Source: Ilumatobacteraceae bacterium
GTDB lineage: Bacteria > Actinomycetota > Acidimicrobiia > Acidimicrobiales > Ilumatobacteraceae
Assembly (NCBI GenBank): GCA_023262325.1
Contig: JALRBS010000211.1
Span: 1-33,836, forward strand
Direction: 5' to 3'
DNA length: 33,836 nt
Part shown: positions 1 to 8,066 of the stretch, piece by piece
Position numbering within the stretch: position 1 is the first letter of the stretch
Layout of the letters: each line of letters opens with the position of its first letter
Translations under genes and position numbers: made by a program
The notes under the pieces: model-generated
Told to the model about the DNA's origin: nothing
What the model saw: the letters and a program-made list of their open reading frames with translations, nothing else
Database searches by the model: none

Positions 1-1038
1 GTTCGTTAGCGCGAGGTCACCGGGATCTTTACCGCCAGGCAGTTGCGCAACCGAGACCTCGATTTCGTATTTCCGTTCCCACTCATAGAACCGTTCGGCC
101 GCGCCCTGACCAGCCGCATCGGCGTCGAACGCGAGCACTACCCGTCTGGCATAGCGCTTCAATAGCTTGACGTGTTCCTCGGTGAATGCGGTTCCGCAGG
201 TCGCCACCGCTGTCGGTACGCCGCTTCGATGAAAGCCGATGACATCGGTGTACCCCTCACAGACCACCGCGAGGTTCTGCCGTACGATCTCCGCTTTAGC
301 CCAATTCAACCCATACAGAATTCGCGACTTTGTGTAAATCGGTGTCTCTGGCGAGTTCTTGTATTTCGCGGGATCATCTGAACCCGGCAGGATTCGACCG
401 CCGACAGCCACAGGATCGCCGTTGTCGGTCATGATCGGAAAGACAACTCGGGCCCGTAACGAATCCTGCATGCGCTGTCGCCGATTACGAAACGCCAGTC
501 CAATTGTCTCGAGCGATTTCTCGTCGATCTTCGACCCGGTCGACAGGGCATCCCAATCATCTGGCGCCCAGCCAATTCGGTACTTACGCGCAGTGTCACC
601 ATCGATGCCTCGCGACCTGAGGTAGTCGCGAGCGGCGCGCGCATCAGGAGCAGTCAACAAACGTTGGTGGTACCACTCGACCGCAGTTTCCATCGCCTCA
701 ACGAGCACCTGACGGCGAGCGCGATCTTTCGACTGTCCAGTCGAGGTATACGTCAACTGGATACCGAGTTTGGCGGCGAGATATTCGATCGAACCGATGA
801 AGTCGACGTGCTCGATCTGCTGCACAAATGTGAACACATCGCCGGACGCGTCACAGCCAAAGCACTTATATCTGCCAGTCTCCTCGCGCACGTTAAAAGA
901 CGGCGTCTTCTCGCCGTGGAACGGACACAACCCGACCCAATTTCGACCGGTGCGACGTAGCTGGACATGTTGACCGATGACGTCAACGATCGACGCGGTC
1001 GCACGGATGCGATCGATGTCGTCGTCAGAGATGGCCAC
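1..1038 (-). CDS. dnaG: DNA primase DnaG, N-terminal 346 residues (C-terminus beyond left edge)
   Basis: Makes the RNA primers for replication with the DnaB helicase. The visible part starts with the CHC2 zinc-binding domain: C38, H41, C59 and C62 lie in CPFH...CFGC. The primase core follows, with the YKNSPETPIY motif and the TOPRIM motif EGYTDVIGF. The GTG at 1036-1038 fits family N-termini (VAISDDDIDRIR). The frame stays open upstream, but I see no better start and no Shine-Dalgarno site. Instead TACATT sits exactly 6 nt before the GTG, as in leaderless actinobacterial genes. The helicase-interacting C-terminus lies outside the window. It is 85 nt downstream of ppdK. The identity is certain; the start is likely. 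Confidence 0.95.
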   Translation of the reverse strand, partial: MAISDDDIDRIRATASIVDVIGQHVQLRRTGRNWVGLCPFHGEKTPSFNVREETGRYKCFGCDASGDVFTFVQQIEHVDFIGSIEYLAAKLGIQLTYTSTGQSKDRARRQVLVEAMETAVEWYHQRLLTAPDARAARDYLRSRGIDGDTARKYRIGWAPDDWDALSTGSKIDEKSLETIGLAFRNRRQRMQDSLRARVVFPIMTDNGDPVAVGGRILPGSDDPAKYKNSPETPIYTKSRILYGLNWAKAEIVRQNLAVVCEGYTDVIGFHRSGVPTAVATCGTAFTEEHVKLLKRYARRVVLAFDADAAGQGAAERFYEWERKYEIEVSVAQLPGGKDPGDLALTN

Positions 1039-1044
1039 AACGGG

Positions 1045-1050
1045 AATGTA
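1045..1050 (-). promoter_or_regulatory. Candidate -10 box (TACATT) for leaderless dnaG
   Basis: TACATT matches the actinobacterial TAnnnT -10 consensus and is followed by 6 nt and then the GTG start of dnaG, which would place the transcription start on the start codon. No clear -35 box is visible. This is an inference from spacing. Confidence 0.4.
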
Positions 1051-1103
1051 GTTGCTCAGCGACCGAACGCTGACGTCGCCACCCGGTAATCCTCCGTTGT
1101 TCG

Positions 1104-1119
1104 CGGGCGATGACGCCCG
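1104..1119. other. Small hairpin between ppdK and dnaG
   Basis: A perfect 6-bp inverted repeat, CGGGCG-ATGA-CGCCCG, begins 4 nt after the ppdK stop. No T-run follows it on the minus strand, so it is not a standard intrinsic terminator. It could attenuate read-through or protect the ppdK mRNA 3' end. Confidence 0.3.
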
Positions 1120-1123
1120 GGTG

Positions 1124-3778
1124 TTACTTCAGCGAATCGCTTGATCCGACGATGGCCTGTGCGGCCGCGAGTCGGGCGATCGGGATACGGAACGGTGAAC
1201 AACTCACGTAATCGAGACCAATCTTGCTGAACAGCTCGATCGATTCGGGATCACCGCCGTGCTCTCCGCACACCCCAAGTTTGAGTCCGGGTTTCGTTGC
1301 GCGACCGCGTTCGGCCCCGAGACGAACGAGATCGCCGACACCGCTTTGGTCGATGGTGTCGAAGGGGTTCCGCTTCAGCAGCCCCTGCTCGAGGTAGGCC
1401 GGCATCATTCGACTCTCGACATCATCTCGGCTAAATCCAAAGGTCAACTGAGTGAGGTCATTCGTGCCGAACGAGAAGAAGTCTGCCTCTTCTGCGATTT
1501 CGTCGGCACGAACCGCCGCACGCGGCGTCTCAATCATCGTTCCGATAGTGATGTTTGGCTTTCGGCGCATGCCCTTGAGCGCAGCATCGATCTCCGCCTG
1601 CACCCAGGACCGCGCAAGAGCAAGTTCTTCACGGGTCACCGTGAGGGGGATCATCACCTCAACGATCGGGTTGCCACCAGCCGCGCGTAACTTCAAGGCA
1701 GCGTCGAGCAACGCACGCACCTGCATTGCGTAGAGCCCCGGCTTGATGACACCAAGGCGCACACCGCGGGTGCCGATCATCGGGTTGTGCTCAGCCCAGC
1801 TCTCTGCGGCGCGAAGCAACTCGCTCTCACGACGTGTGAGGCCCTTCGTTGCCGACTTCACCCGAAGCTCTTCGACCGACGGCAAGAACTCGTGCAGAGG
1901 CGGATCGAGCAGACGCACCGTCACCGGCAGGCCATCCATCGCTTTCAGGATGTCTTCGAAGTCGGCCTGCTGCGCGACGCGAAGTTGTTCGAGTGCTGCT
2001 GCTTCTTTCTTCGGCGTGTCGGCGAGGATCATCGCCCGAACAATCGGTAGGCGATCAGGAGCCAAGAACATGTGCTCGGTTCGGCACAAACCGATACCTT
2101 CGGCACCGTTCGCGCGCGCAACCGTCGCATCGGCACCGGTGTCGGCATTCGCTCGCACCTTCATGCGTCCCTTGCGGATCGCATCTGCCCACTTCAAAAC
2201 CACTTCATACTCGGCCGGCGGCTTCGCTGCCGTGAGTTCAAGCGCTCCCACCACAATGTCGCCGGTCGTGCCGTCGAGCGAGATGACATCGCCTTGTCGC
2301 ACTGTCGTAGAGCCGACCGTAAACGACTTTCCGTCGATACGAATCGCGTCAGCACCAACGACCGCGGGGGTTCCCCAACCTCGAGCAACCACTGCGGCAT
2401 GACTGACAAGCCCACCTCGAGCGGTGAGAATTCCCTGCGCCACCATCATGCCGTGAACATCCTCGGGGCTCGTCTCGCTTCGAACGAGCACGACCTTCTC
2501 TCCCTTGTGGGCGGCTTGCTCGGCTTCGTCGGCGGTGAAATAGGCGCGACCAACCGCAGCACCCGGTGATGCACCAAGGCCCTTCGCGATAGGAGTGCCC
2601 TTCTTTTTGAACTGCGGATGCAGCACCGAGTCAAGATGCTCGGCAGTGACACGCATCACCGCTTCGTCGCGGGAGATTCGCCACGTTCGACCGCGGGTTC
2701 CCTTCGTGCCCTTCGTCATATCGACAGCCATCTTCAGCGCTGCCGCACCCGTGCGCTTACCAACACGAGTCTGCAACATCCAAAGCCGACCCTGTTCGAT
2801 CGTGAACTCGGTGTCGCACATGTCGGTGTAATGCTCCTCGAGGCGAACAAAGATCGCGAGAAGCTCGGTGTGAATCTTCGGGAAGATCTCGCGCATGTCG
2901 TCAAGATCGAGGGTGTTGCGTATGCCTGCAACGACGTCTTCTCCCTGAGCGTTCACGAGAAAGTCCCCGTACGGGCGGTTCTCACCTGTCGCGGCGTTTC
3001 GGGTAAAGCCGACGCCGGTACCGGATTGGTCGTCCCTATTACCGAACACCATCGTCTGCACGTTCACCGCAGTACCGAGCTCGTGGCTGATCTTCTCGCG
3101 GACGCGATAGGCGATTGCACGCGCTCCGTTCCAGGACTTGAACACGGCTTCGATCGCGCCATTCAACTGGTCGCGTGGATCCTGCGGGAACGGTGTGCCA
3201 GTCGCCCGTCGCACAGCAGCGAGGTAGGTCTTCACGAGACCTCGAAGCGCCGATGCGTCAAGGTCAGCATCATTGGTCGTGCCAGCCTTCAACTTCGCTG
3301 ACTCGAGCGGGTGTTCGAACAGGTGGCCGTCAACACCCATCACGATGCGTCCGTACATTGCGATGAAGCGACGGTACGAGTCATACGCGAAACGTTCATC
3401 GCCGGTGACCGCAGCGAGACCGACAACACTCTTGTCATTGAGACCGAGGTTCAAGACGGTGTCCATCATGCCTGGCATCGAGAACTTCGCACCCGAACGA
3501 ACGCTCACGAGCAACGGATCTTTCGCATCGCCGAGCTTGCGACCCATCGTCTTTTCGAGTTTGGCGACGTGACGCGTCACCTCGGCGTCCAGCCCCTCGG
3601 GCCACCCGCCATGCATGTAGTCGCGGCACGCATCCGTCGACACGGTGAACCCGGGAGGAACCGGAAGTTTCAACACCGTGGTCATCTCGGCGAGGTTCGC
3701 TCCCTTGCCGCCGAGGAGGTCCTTGTACGACATCGGGGGTTTTGGATGCTTGTGGTCAAATGCGTAGACGTAGGTCAC
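1124..3778 (-). CDS. ppdK: Pyruvate, phosphate dikinase
   Basis: Interconverts pyruvate, ATP and Pi with phosphoenolpyruvate, AMP and PPi in the cytosol, and so can run glycolytic or gluconeogenic. At 884 residues it is full length for the bacterial family (about 870-900). The N-terminal nucleotide-binding domain contains LLGGKGANLAEM and RSGAKFSMPGMMDT. The swivelling phosphohistidine domain has TARGGLVSHAAVVARG with catalytic His460. The C-terminal PEP/pyruvate barrel has Cys837 in GVCGEHGGDP. The Thr that commonly precedes the Ser-His pair in PPDKs (GGMTSHA) is Val here, so regulation by a PPDK regulatory protein at that Thr would not apply. The start is GTG without a clear Shine-Dalgarno site; TAGACT lies 8 nt before it. 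It is 45 nt downstream of ygfZ. Confidence 0.97.
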   Translation of the reverse strand: MTYVYAFDHKHPKPPMSYKDLLGGKGANLAEMTTVLKLPVPPGFTVSTDACRDYMHGGWPEGLDAEVTRHVAKLEKTMGRKLGDAKDPLLVSVRSGAKFSMPGMMDTVLNLGLNDKSVVGLAAVTGDERFAYDSYRRFIAMYGRIVMGVDGHLFEHPLESAKLKAGTTNDADLDASALRGLVKTYLAAVRRATGTPFPQDPRDQLNGAIEAVFKSWNGARAIAYRVREKISHELGTAVNVQTMVFGNRDDQSGTGVGFTRNAATGENRPYGDFLVNAQGEDVVAGIRNTLDLDDMREIFPKIHTELLAIFVRLEEHYTDMCDTEFTIEQGRLWMLQTRVGKRTGAAALKMAVDMTKGTKGTRGRTWRISRDEAVMRVTAEHLDSVLHPQFKKKGTPIAKGLGASPGAAVGRAYFTADEAEQAAHKGEKVVLVRSETSPEDVHGMMVAQGILTARGGLVSHAAVVARGWGTPAVVGADAIRIDGKSFTVGSTTVRQGDVISLDGTTGDIVVGALELTAAKPPAEYEVVLKWADAIRKGRMKVRANADTGADATVARANGAEGIGLCRTEHMFLAPDRLPIVRAMILADTPKKEAAALEQLRVAQQADFEDILKAMDGLPVTVRLLDPPLHEFLPSVEELRVKSATKGLTRRESELLRAAESWAEHNPMIGTRGVRLGVIKPGLYAMQVRALLDAALKLRAAGGNPIVEVMIPLTVTREELALARSWVQAEIDAALKGMRRKPNITIGTMIETPRAAVRADEIAEEADFFSFGTNDLTQLTFGFSRDDVESRMMPAYLEQGLLKRNPFDTIDQSGVGDLVRLGAERGRATKPGLKLGVCGEHGGDPESIELFSKIGLDYVSCSPFRIPIARLAAAQAIVGSSDSLK

Positions 3779-3786
3779 GAGGTCAA

Positions 3787-3792
3787 AGTCTA
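3787..3792 (-). promoter_or_regulatory. Possible -10 box (TAGACT) for ppdK
   Basis: TAGACT (TAnnnT) lies 8 nt before the ppdK GTG, which has no Shine-Dalgarno site. The spacing is slightly longer than in the better cases in this window, so this is weaker. Confidence 0.25.
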
Positions 3793-3823
3793 CGGAGCCG
3801 TGGAACGGCCACCACGTGCACGA

Positions 3824-4474
3824 TTAGGCCGTTGGTGAGGTCGTTCGACGAATGCGGGCAAGAACCGAGCCTCCGGCCGACGAGGTGACAACACCTAAAT
3901 GCCCATCGATATCGATGGTGCTGCCCACGGAGAGATCGCTCAGCGCCCCGACAATGCGATACGGCGACGACGCCCCGCGGGAATCCATACGCTCGACGAG
4001 TTCTTGACCCGGATAACAACCTTTCGAAAAGGATACGAGGTCGTGCAACATCGACAGTTCGGCGGGCAACGTCTCGTCAGGCACGATTTCGGTCCCCATT
4101 TTTGGCCAACCACGTGCCACGCGTTCCGTCTCAAGTTCACTCGAAGCTTCGCCTGCAGACTGCAGAGACTCAATCACAACGTCGACGCGAAGAAGGAATC
4201 GTCGCAACCGCGTTGCAACGCGAGCGGCAAATCCCGCATCGGTGTCGATGTCAAATCGTTCGTCACTAGTCCGACTCACACCAATGAGTGCCGAAATTCG
4301 ACCGGTTGGCTCGAGCAGCAGCGACCATCGTCGTTCGCCCATAGCCATTCCCGCAACGTCCTGAGCGAGTTGAGATTGCAGGTAACGCTCTGCGTCGCGT
4401 CCTTCGATCATGAGTCGATCGCGCGCTGACTGCGCCCACACCGACGTCGCCCATACCACGAGATCGTCAGCCAT
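3824..4474 (-). CDS. ygfZ: YgfZ/CAF17-type folate-binding protein
   Basis: A folate-binding relative of GcvT that, in known members, supports iron-sulfur enzymes. The signature KGCYPGQELVERM is intact, including the conserved Cys. The protein is 216 residues from the ATG at 4474, shorter than E. coli YgfZ (about 325), and the N-terminal domain looks reduced. I chose this ATG over the one 18 nt upstream because AAGGAGGG lies just before it. The first 8 nt overlap the trpE stop, which implies translational coupling. No iron-sulfur assembly gene is adjacent, so the context does not refine the role. Confidence 0.88.
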   Translation of the reverse strand: MADDLVVWATSVWAQSARDRLMIEGRDAERYLQSQLAQDVAGMAMGERRWSLLLEPTGRISALIGVSRTSDERFDIDTDAGFAARVATRLRRFLLRVDVVIESLQSAGEASSELETERVARGWPKMGTEIVPDETLPAELSMLHDLVSFSKGCYPGQELVERMDSRGASSPYRIVGALSDLSVGSTIDIDGHLGVVTSSAGGSVLARIRRTTSPTA

Positions 4475-6011
4475 CGACCCTCCTTGCGGCATGCGCTGAC
4501 TCGGTCATTCTTCGCGCCGCAGGAATTGCGGCAAGCAGCGCAGCAGCCTTATTGCGACACTCGAGGTCCTCGTCATCCGGATCCGAGTCCGCGACGATGC
4601 CAGCACCAGCTTGCAACGACGCCGTCACACCGTCAGAGCGGACAAACATCGTGCGAATACAAATCGCCGTGTCGAGGTTGCCTGACCAGTCGAGGTAGCC
4701 AACAACCCCGGCATAGGGACCCCGCTTTACCGGCTCGAGTGCATCAATGATTTCCATCGCACGGACCTTCGGTGCTCCACTGACAGTTCCTGCGGGCAAT
4801 GTCGCCCGAAGAACATCGATTGGACCGAGACCATCTCGTATGGTTCCGGTCACCTGAGACGTCAGGTGCATGACATGGCTATATCGCTCGAGTGTCATGA
4901 GCTCGTCAGGATGCACCGTGCCAAATTGTGCGACTCGTCCGACATCGTTTCGAGCAAGGTCGACGAGCATGACGTGCTCGGCACGTTCTTTCGGATGCTC
5001 AAGTAATTCCGCAGCCAGCCGACGATCGTGCTCATCGTCAACCCCGCGCTTTCGCGTGCCAGCGATTGGCCGACTCACGATTTGCTTTCCGCGCAGTTGC
5101 ACCATTGGCTCGGGTGACGAACCGACGATTGTCGCTTCCGCGTGACGTAAGAAATACATGTACGGGCTCGGATTCACTTGTCGGAGCACCCGATACACAT
5201 CAAATGGCTCGGCCTCAAGTTCGAGGTCGTATCGCTGCGCAAGAACGACCTGAAAAATGTCTCCGGCCAGAATGTGTTCTTTTGCGACCTTGACGGCCTC
5301 GACGTACCGACCGTTGCTCATCGTGGAGGGAACATCCGGCAGTCGTTCGCCGGCGACCGGTGGCTCAACTGGCACCGTCGAAAGTGGCTGCGCGAGTTTG
5401 GCAGCAGAGGCCTCTACCGCCTTCACCGCGCGCAGCCGCGCCTCGTGTAACGCTTCCTGGGTCAGCGACACACCATTGTCATCGCGGGTCACCACAGACT
5501 CGATGAGATAAATGCGTTGCCGCCAATGGTCGAATGCCGCCAGTGAGCCGATGATGCTCATCACCGCATCCGGCATGCCATGGTCGTTCGTCGGTGGGCT
5601 TGGTAATGCTTCGACCTCGCGGATGACGTCGTAGCCGAGGTATCCGACGACGCCGCCGTGAAGCGGTGGCAGTTCTGGAATCTCAGGGCTCGAATGCGCA
5701 TCCAACAGCGCCTCAAGCGCGGCCAGGATGCCAGCGCCATGTGGAACGGCGGCACCTAGCGAGCCATCAATTTCGATCTCACCGTCACGCAACACGATCG
5801 TCGCAACCGGATCACGACCGACGAAAGAGAAACGACTCCATCGCTCGCCATGCTCGACAGATTCGAGCAAGAAGCCCTGCCCATCGCCGACAAGTTTCAA
5901 GAACGCGGATACCGGAGTTTCAAGGTCGCCAAGTACCTCCGTCCAAACCGGCACGACGCTGTGGTCGCGCGCATACGTCATGAATTCGTCGACGGTCGGG
6001 TGAACGCGCAT
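4467..6011 (-). CDS. trpE: Anthranilate synthase component I
   Basis: Converts chorismate to anthranilate using ammonia from the TrpG subunit, the first step of tryptophan synthesis. It is 514 residues, full length. The tryptophan feedback site is visible as LLESVE near the N-terminus and NPSPYMYF in the middle. Catalytic regions include IVSRPIAGTRKRG, HVMHLTSQVTG and GTVSGAPKVRAMEI. The ATG shares its A with the hisI TAA stop (TAATG), so it is coupled to hisI. No trpG, trpD or trpC is in the window; the partner subunit must be elsewhere. The intact LLES and NPSPYM elements suggest normal tryptophan feedback inhibition. The chorismate-family alternative PabB is less likely because of the LLES element and the hisI context. 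Confidence 0.93.
   Translation of the reverse strand: MRVHPTVDEFMTYARDHSVVPVWTEVLGDLETPVSAFLKLVGDGQGFLLESVEHGERWSRFSFVGRDPVATIVLRDGEIEIDGSLGAAVPHGAGILAALEALLDAHSSPEIPELPPLHGGVVGYLGYDVIREVEALPSPPTNDHGMPDAVMSIIGSLAAFDHWRQRIYLIESVVTRDDNGVSLTQEALHEARLRAVKAVEASAAKLAQPLSTVPVEPPVAGERLPDVPSTMSNGRYVEAVKVAKEHILAGDIFQVVLAQRYDLELEAEPFDVYRVLRQVNPSPYMYFLRHAEATIVGSSPEPMVQLRGKQIVSRPIAGTRKRGVDDEHDRRLAAELLEHPKERAEHVMLVDLARNDVGRVAQFGTVHPDELMTLERYSHVMHLTSQVTGTIRDGLGPIDVLRATLPAGTVSGAPKVRAMEIIDALEPVKRGPYAGVVGYLDWSGNLDTAICIRTMFVRSDGVTASLQAGAGIVADSDPDDEDLECRNKAAALLAAIPAARRMTESAHAARRVDG
4478..4484 (-). promoter_or_regulatory. Ribosome binding site that decides the ygfZ start
   Basis: AGGAGGG followed by TCG and ATG. 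It lies inside the end of trpE and selects the inner ATG at 4474 rather than the one at 4492. Confidence 0.7.
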
Positions 6012-6382
6012 TACGGCTCAATAAGTGAGGTAAAGAAACAGGTTCGATTGCCGGTGTGACACGCGCCAGCGCCGTTCTGCACAACCTTGAAGAGCAACGT
6101 GTCCCCGTCGCAGTCGTACAAGGCTTCGCAGACCTCCTGATGGTCACCGCTCGTGTCACCCTTGCGCCACAGCTCCTGACGGCTCCGCGACCAATACACC
6201 ATTCGCCCTTCGGCGAGGGTACGCGCCAACGACTCTGGCGACATCCACGCCATCATGAGCACTTCGCCAGACGAAATATCTTGCGCGATCGCCGGAACGA
6301 GTCCGTCCGCATTAAACCGAATCGCAGCGAGCGTTTCGTCAGACAATGGGACCGATTGCCAGTTCGATGGTGCCGCGCTCAC
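6011..6382 (-). CDS. hisI: Phosphoribosyl-AMP cyclohydrolase
   Basis: Opens the adenine ring of phosphoribosyl-AMP in the third step of histidine synthesis and is a metal-dependent cytosolic enzyme. The family motifs are clear: [27 protein letters not shown] followed by DTSG, and the C-terminal cysteines in DCDGDTLL and [11 protein letters not shown]. It has the single-domain form (123 residues) without a fused HisE. I chose the GTG at 6380-6382 because upstream extension would run back into the cpn10-like gene, and TAGGAT lies 7 nt before this GTG. TrpE follows with a TAATG overlap, a linkage seen in other actinobacteria. Confidence 0.94.
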   Translation of the reverse strand: MSAAPSNWQSVPLSDETLAAIRFNADGLVPAIAQDISSGEVLMMAWMSPESLARTLAEGRMVYWSRSRQELWRKGDTSGDHQEVCEALYDCDGDTLLFKVVQNGAGACHTGNRTCFFTSLIEP

Positions 6383-6389
6383 AAAATTG

Positions 6390-6395
6390 ATCCTA
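6390..6395 (-). promoter_or_regulatory. Candidate -10 box (TAGGAT) for leaderless hisI-trpE-ygfZ
   Basis: TAGGAT is followed by 7 nt and then the hisI GTG. A perfect TTGACA stands at 6406-6411, but only 10 nt upstream of it. That TTGACA would instead have AATTTT at 17 nt, directly against the GTG, so the exact promoter is ambiguous. Confidence 0.4.
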
Positions 6396-6431
6396 CGGTG
6401 CGCTCTGTCAATTGCTGAAACGTTGTTCGAC

Positions 6432-6758
6432 TCACAAGTAGAGGCCCGTGGAGGCCTCAATTCGTTCGGCCGCCACCGCATGAATGTCCCGTTCGCGCAA
6501 CATCACGAGATCTTCGCCATGCACCTCGATCTCGTAGCGATCCTCCGGACTGAATAACACGCGGTCTCCCACCTCGGCCGACCGAACGTTCTGGCCAAGG
6601 GCGACAACTTCTGCCCATATGAGTCGCTTCGCCATCTGCGCAGTCGCAGGGATGAGAATGCCACCAGAACTTTTACGCTCGCCGTCATCCTTGCCAATGC
6701 GAACGAGCAGCCGGTCGCTCAACATCTTGATTGGGAGCTTGTCGGAGGGAGTGCTCAC
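6432..6758 (-). CDS. GroES-like co-chaperonin (cpn10 family)
   Basis: A small protein (108 residues) of the cpn10 fold: [11 protein letters not shown], a mobile-loop-like [10 protein letters not shown] with the hydrophobic ILI triplet, [11 protein letters not shown] and the C-terminal RERDIHAV. It probably caps a GroEL ring or a specialised chaperonin, but no groEL is nearby, so it may be a second, orphan cpn10 rather than the main groES. The GTG at 6758 gives an N-terminus [11 protein letters not shown]; an internal ATG at 6725 is the alternative. The GTG is favoured by TACCCT 7 nt upstream. The C-terminus ends TGLYL. It diverges from the hydrolase gene with only 23 nt between the start codons. 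Confidence 0.85.
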   Translation of the reverse strand: MSTPSDKLPIKMLSDRLLVRIGKDDGERKSSGGILIPATAQMAKRLIWAEVVALGQNVRSAEVGDRVLFSPEDRYEIEVHGEDLVMLRERDIHAVAAERIEASTGLYL

Positions 6759-6765
6759 CCAGCGA

Positions 6766-6775
6766 AGGGTACCGT
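6766..6775. promoter_or_regulatory. Compact bidirectional promoter (overlapping -10 boxes)
   Basis: The bases AGGGTACCGT hold TACCGT on the plus strand (6770-6775), 6 nt before the hydrolase ATG. They also hold TACCCT on the minus strand (6771-6766), 7 nt before the cpn10-like GTG. The two hexamers share the TA pair at 6770-6771 inside a GGTACC palindrome. Neither gene has a clear Shine-Dalgarno site. This suggests two leaderless transcripts from one site; it is inferred from spacing. Confidence 0.42.
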
Positions 6776-6781
6776 GAAGGC

Positions 6782-7441
6782 ATGGACCCTGCGCCTCCGA
6801 TGCCCGAAGGTTCGAATCAGCAACCGCCGGTTCACTTCCGAACGACGACGACGAAAACCTCCGACGGTCGCGAAATTGGAATCGAGTGTGCGATTCCCGA
6901 TGTCGTGACCGCGCTCGCCGTGCTCTGCCATCCACATCCCCTCTACGGCGGTACCTCAACACACCCGTTACTCCTCATGCTCGAGTCGCATTTGAACGCG
7001 ATTGGCTGCGCAACAGCGCGGTTCAACTTTCGTCACTCGTCCGGTAACACCATCGATGAAATGCCCGACGCACGGGCAGCGCTCGACGTGCTCGACGCCA
7101 TGACGCCGTCTGTTCCCCGCGTCCTCATTGGATACTCGTTCGGTGCGATCGTTGCTCTTCGCGTTGCACTATCGCTTCAACAATCGGAACTACCGGTTGA
7201 CTCAGTCGTCTTGGTTGCGCCACCACTTGTTGGAGTGCATCTCGAACCACCCACGACGTCAACGACGATTATCGCGATGGAGCATGACCAATTTTGCCCG
7301 CCGAGTGAACTTTTGTCACACCCACTCGCCGCCCAATCACACGTCATCACAGTGACGGGCGCCGATCACTTCCTGCACGGCGCGCTCAACAGAATTTGCA
7401 GCGAAGCCGTAGAAACAGTCACCACGCTCCTCGATGGATGA
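6782..7441 (+). CDS. Alpha/beta hydrolase
   Basis: A 219-residue serine hydrolase of unknown substrate. The oxyanion-region motif CHPHPLYGGT is typical of small bacterial alpha/beta hydrolases. The nucleophile elbow is GYSFG. The acidic residue is probably the Asp of MEHDQFCP, and the His is in GADHFLHG. The ATG at 6782 is preferred over a more upstream ATG (6731), because the upstream one would overlap the divergent gene and because TACCGT lies 6 nt before 6782. Its 3' end overlaps the convergent nitroreductase by 23 bp. No signal peptide is visible, so it is cytosolic. Confidence 0.87.
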   Translation: MDPAPPMPEGSNQQPPVHFRTTTTKTSDGREIGIECAIPDVVTALAVLCHPHPLYGGTSTHPLLLMLESHLNAIGCATARFNFRHSSGNTIDEMPDARAALDVLDAMTPSVPRVLIGYSFGAIVALRVALSLQQSELPVDSVVLVAPPLVGVHLEPPTTSTTIIAMEHDQFCPPSELLSHPLAAQSHVITVTGADHFLHGALNRICSEAVETVTTLLDG

Positions 7442-8066
7442 CGTCGGACGCGCCTCGTCGCGGACGTTGCGCACTGCGGCCTGCGGCACGCGCATCAGGA
7501 GAGGCCGGATCGGGATGACCGAACGCGACGATGCCAATGGTTTCGAGATGTTCGGGGACACCGAGTGCGGCGCGGATCTCTGCAATCGGTTCAGGGAACG
7601 CAAAGAACAATGCTCCAAGGTCGAGTGACTCAATGTGGAGCAACATCGACATCACCGCCATGCCGGCATCCACGGTCCAAAACGGCGTGGTCCACCGTTG
7701 AGTACCTTCACCGAGGTCGGTGTGTTGCTTGTCCGCTTCTGCATAACGCGCTACGTATGACGAAGGGTCAGTGAAGATAAGCAACAACACCGGCGCCTGA
7801 AGAAGCCCTTGCCAGCGAAATGTCGATCGACGCGCCGGAGCGAGCGAACGTCCCCACAGTTTTTCGCGCGCCTCGTCGACAAGTACAACAACATGCAAAC
7901 CCTGCGCATGACCTGCACTTGGTGCCTGCGTTGCCGCATCGATGACACCATCAATCAGTTCGTCGGAAATATCGGTCGGTAAAAACGCCCGGCACATCGC
8001 ACGGCGGCGCAACAAGCCTGCGAGCACCGCCGATGGCGTGTTGTCAGCGGGCGCCGAGCTTTGCAA
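7419..8066 (-). CDS. Nitroreductase family protein
   Basis: An FMN-dependent oxidoreductase of the nitroreductase fold; the substrate cannot be told from sequence. Family features are RRRAMCRAF near the N-terminus, DAATQAPSAGHAQ (the FMN-binding N-terminal helix), a central TVDAGMAVMSMLL helix and GIVAFGHPDP near the C-terminus. The longest form (215 residues) starts with TTG at 8066, overlapping the end of the upstream gene by 23 nt; GTG at 8027 would give 202 residues. Neither has a good ribosome site, so the start is open. The tail after GHPDP is Arg/Ala rich and overlaps the convergent hydrolase. Confidence 0.85.
   Translation of the reverse strand: MQSSAPADNTPSAVLAGLLRRRAMCRAFLPTDISDELIDGVIDAATQAPSAGHAQGLHVVVLVDEAREKLWGRSLAPARRSTFRWQGLLQAPVLLLIFTDPSSYVARYAEADKQHTDLGEGTQRWTTPFWTVDAGMAVMSMLLHIESLDLGALFFAFPEPIAEIRAALGVPEHLETIGIVAFGHPDPASPDARAAGRSAQRPRRGASDVIHRGAW

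Noticed and set aside
1057-1095. Short leader peptide before dnaG (GGAGG then GTGGCGACG... ending in TGA)
   Set aside because: The ribosome-like site and eight-codon frame may be chance. There is no attenuator structure, and the dnaG -10 candidate lies downstream of it.
1743-3301. Long plus-strand reading frames opposite ppdK (up to 227 residues)
   Set aside because: They lie antisense to a clear full-length enzyme, are rich in Arg/Ser/Pro as expected for shadow frames, and show no motifs.
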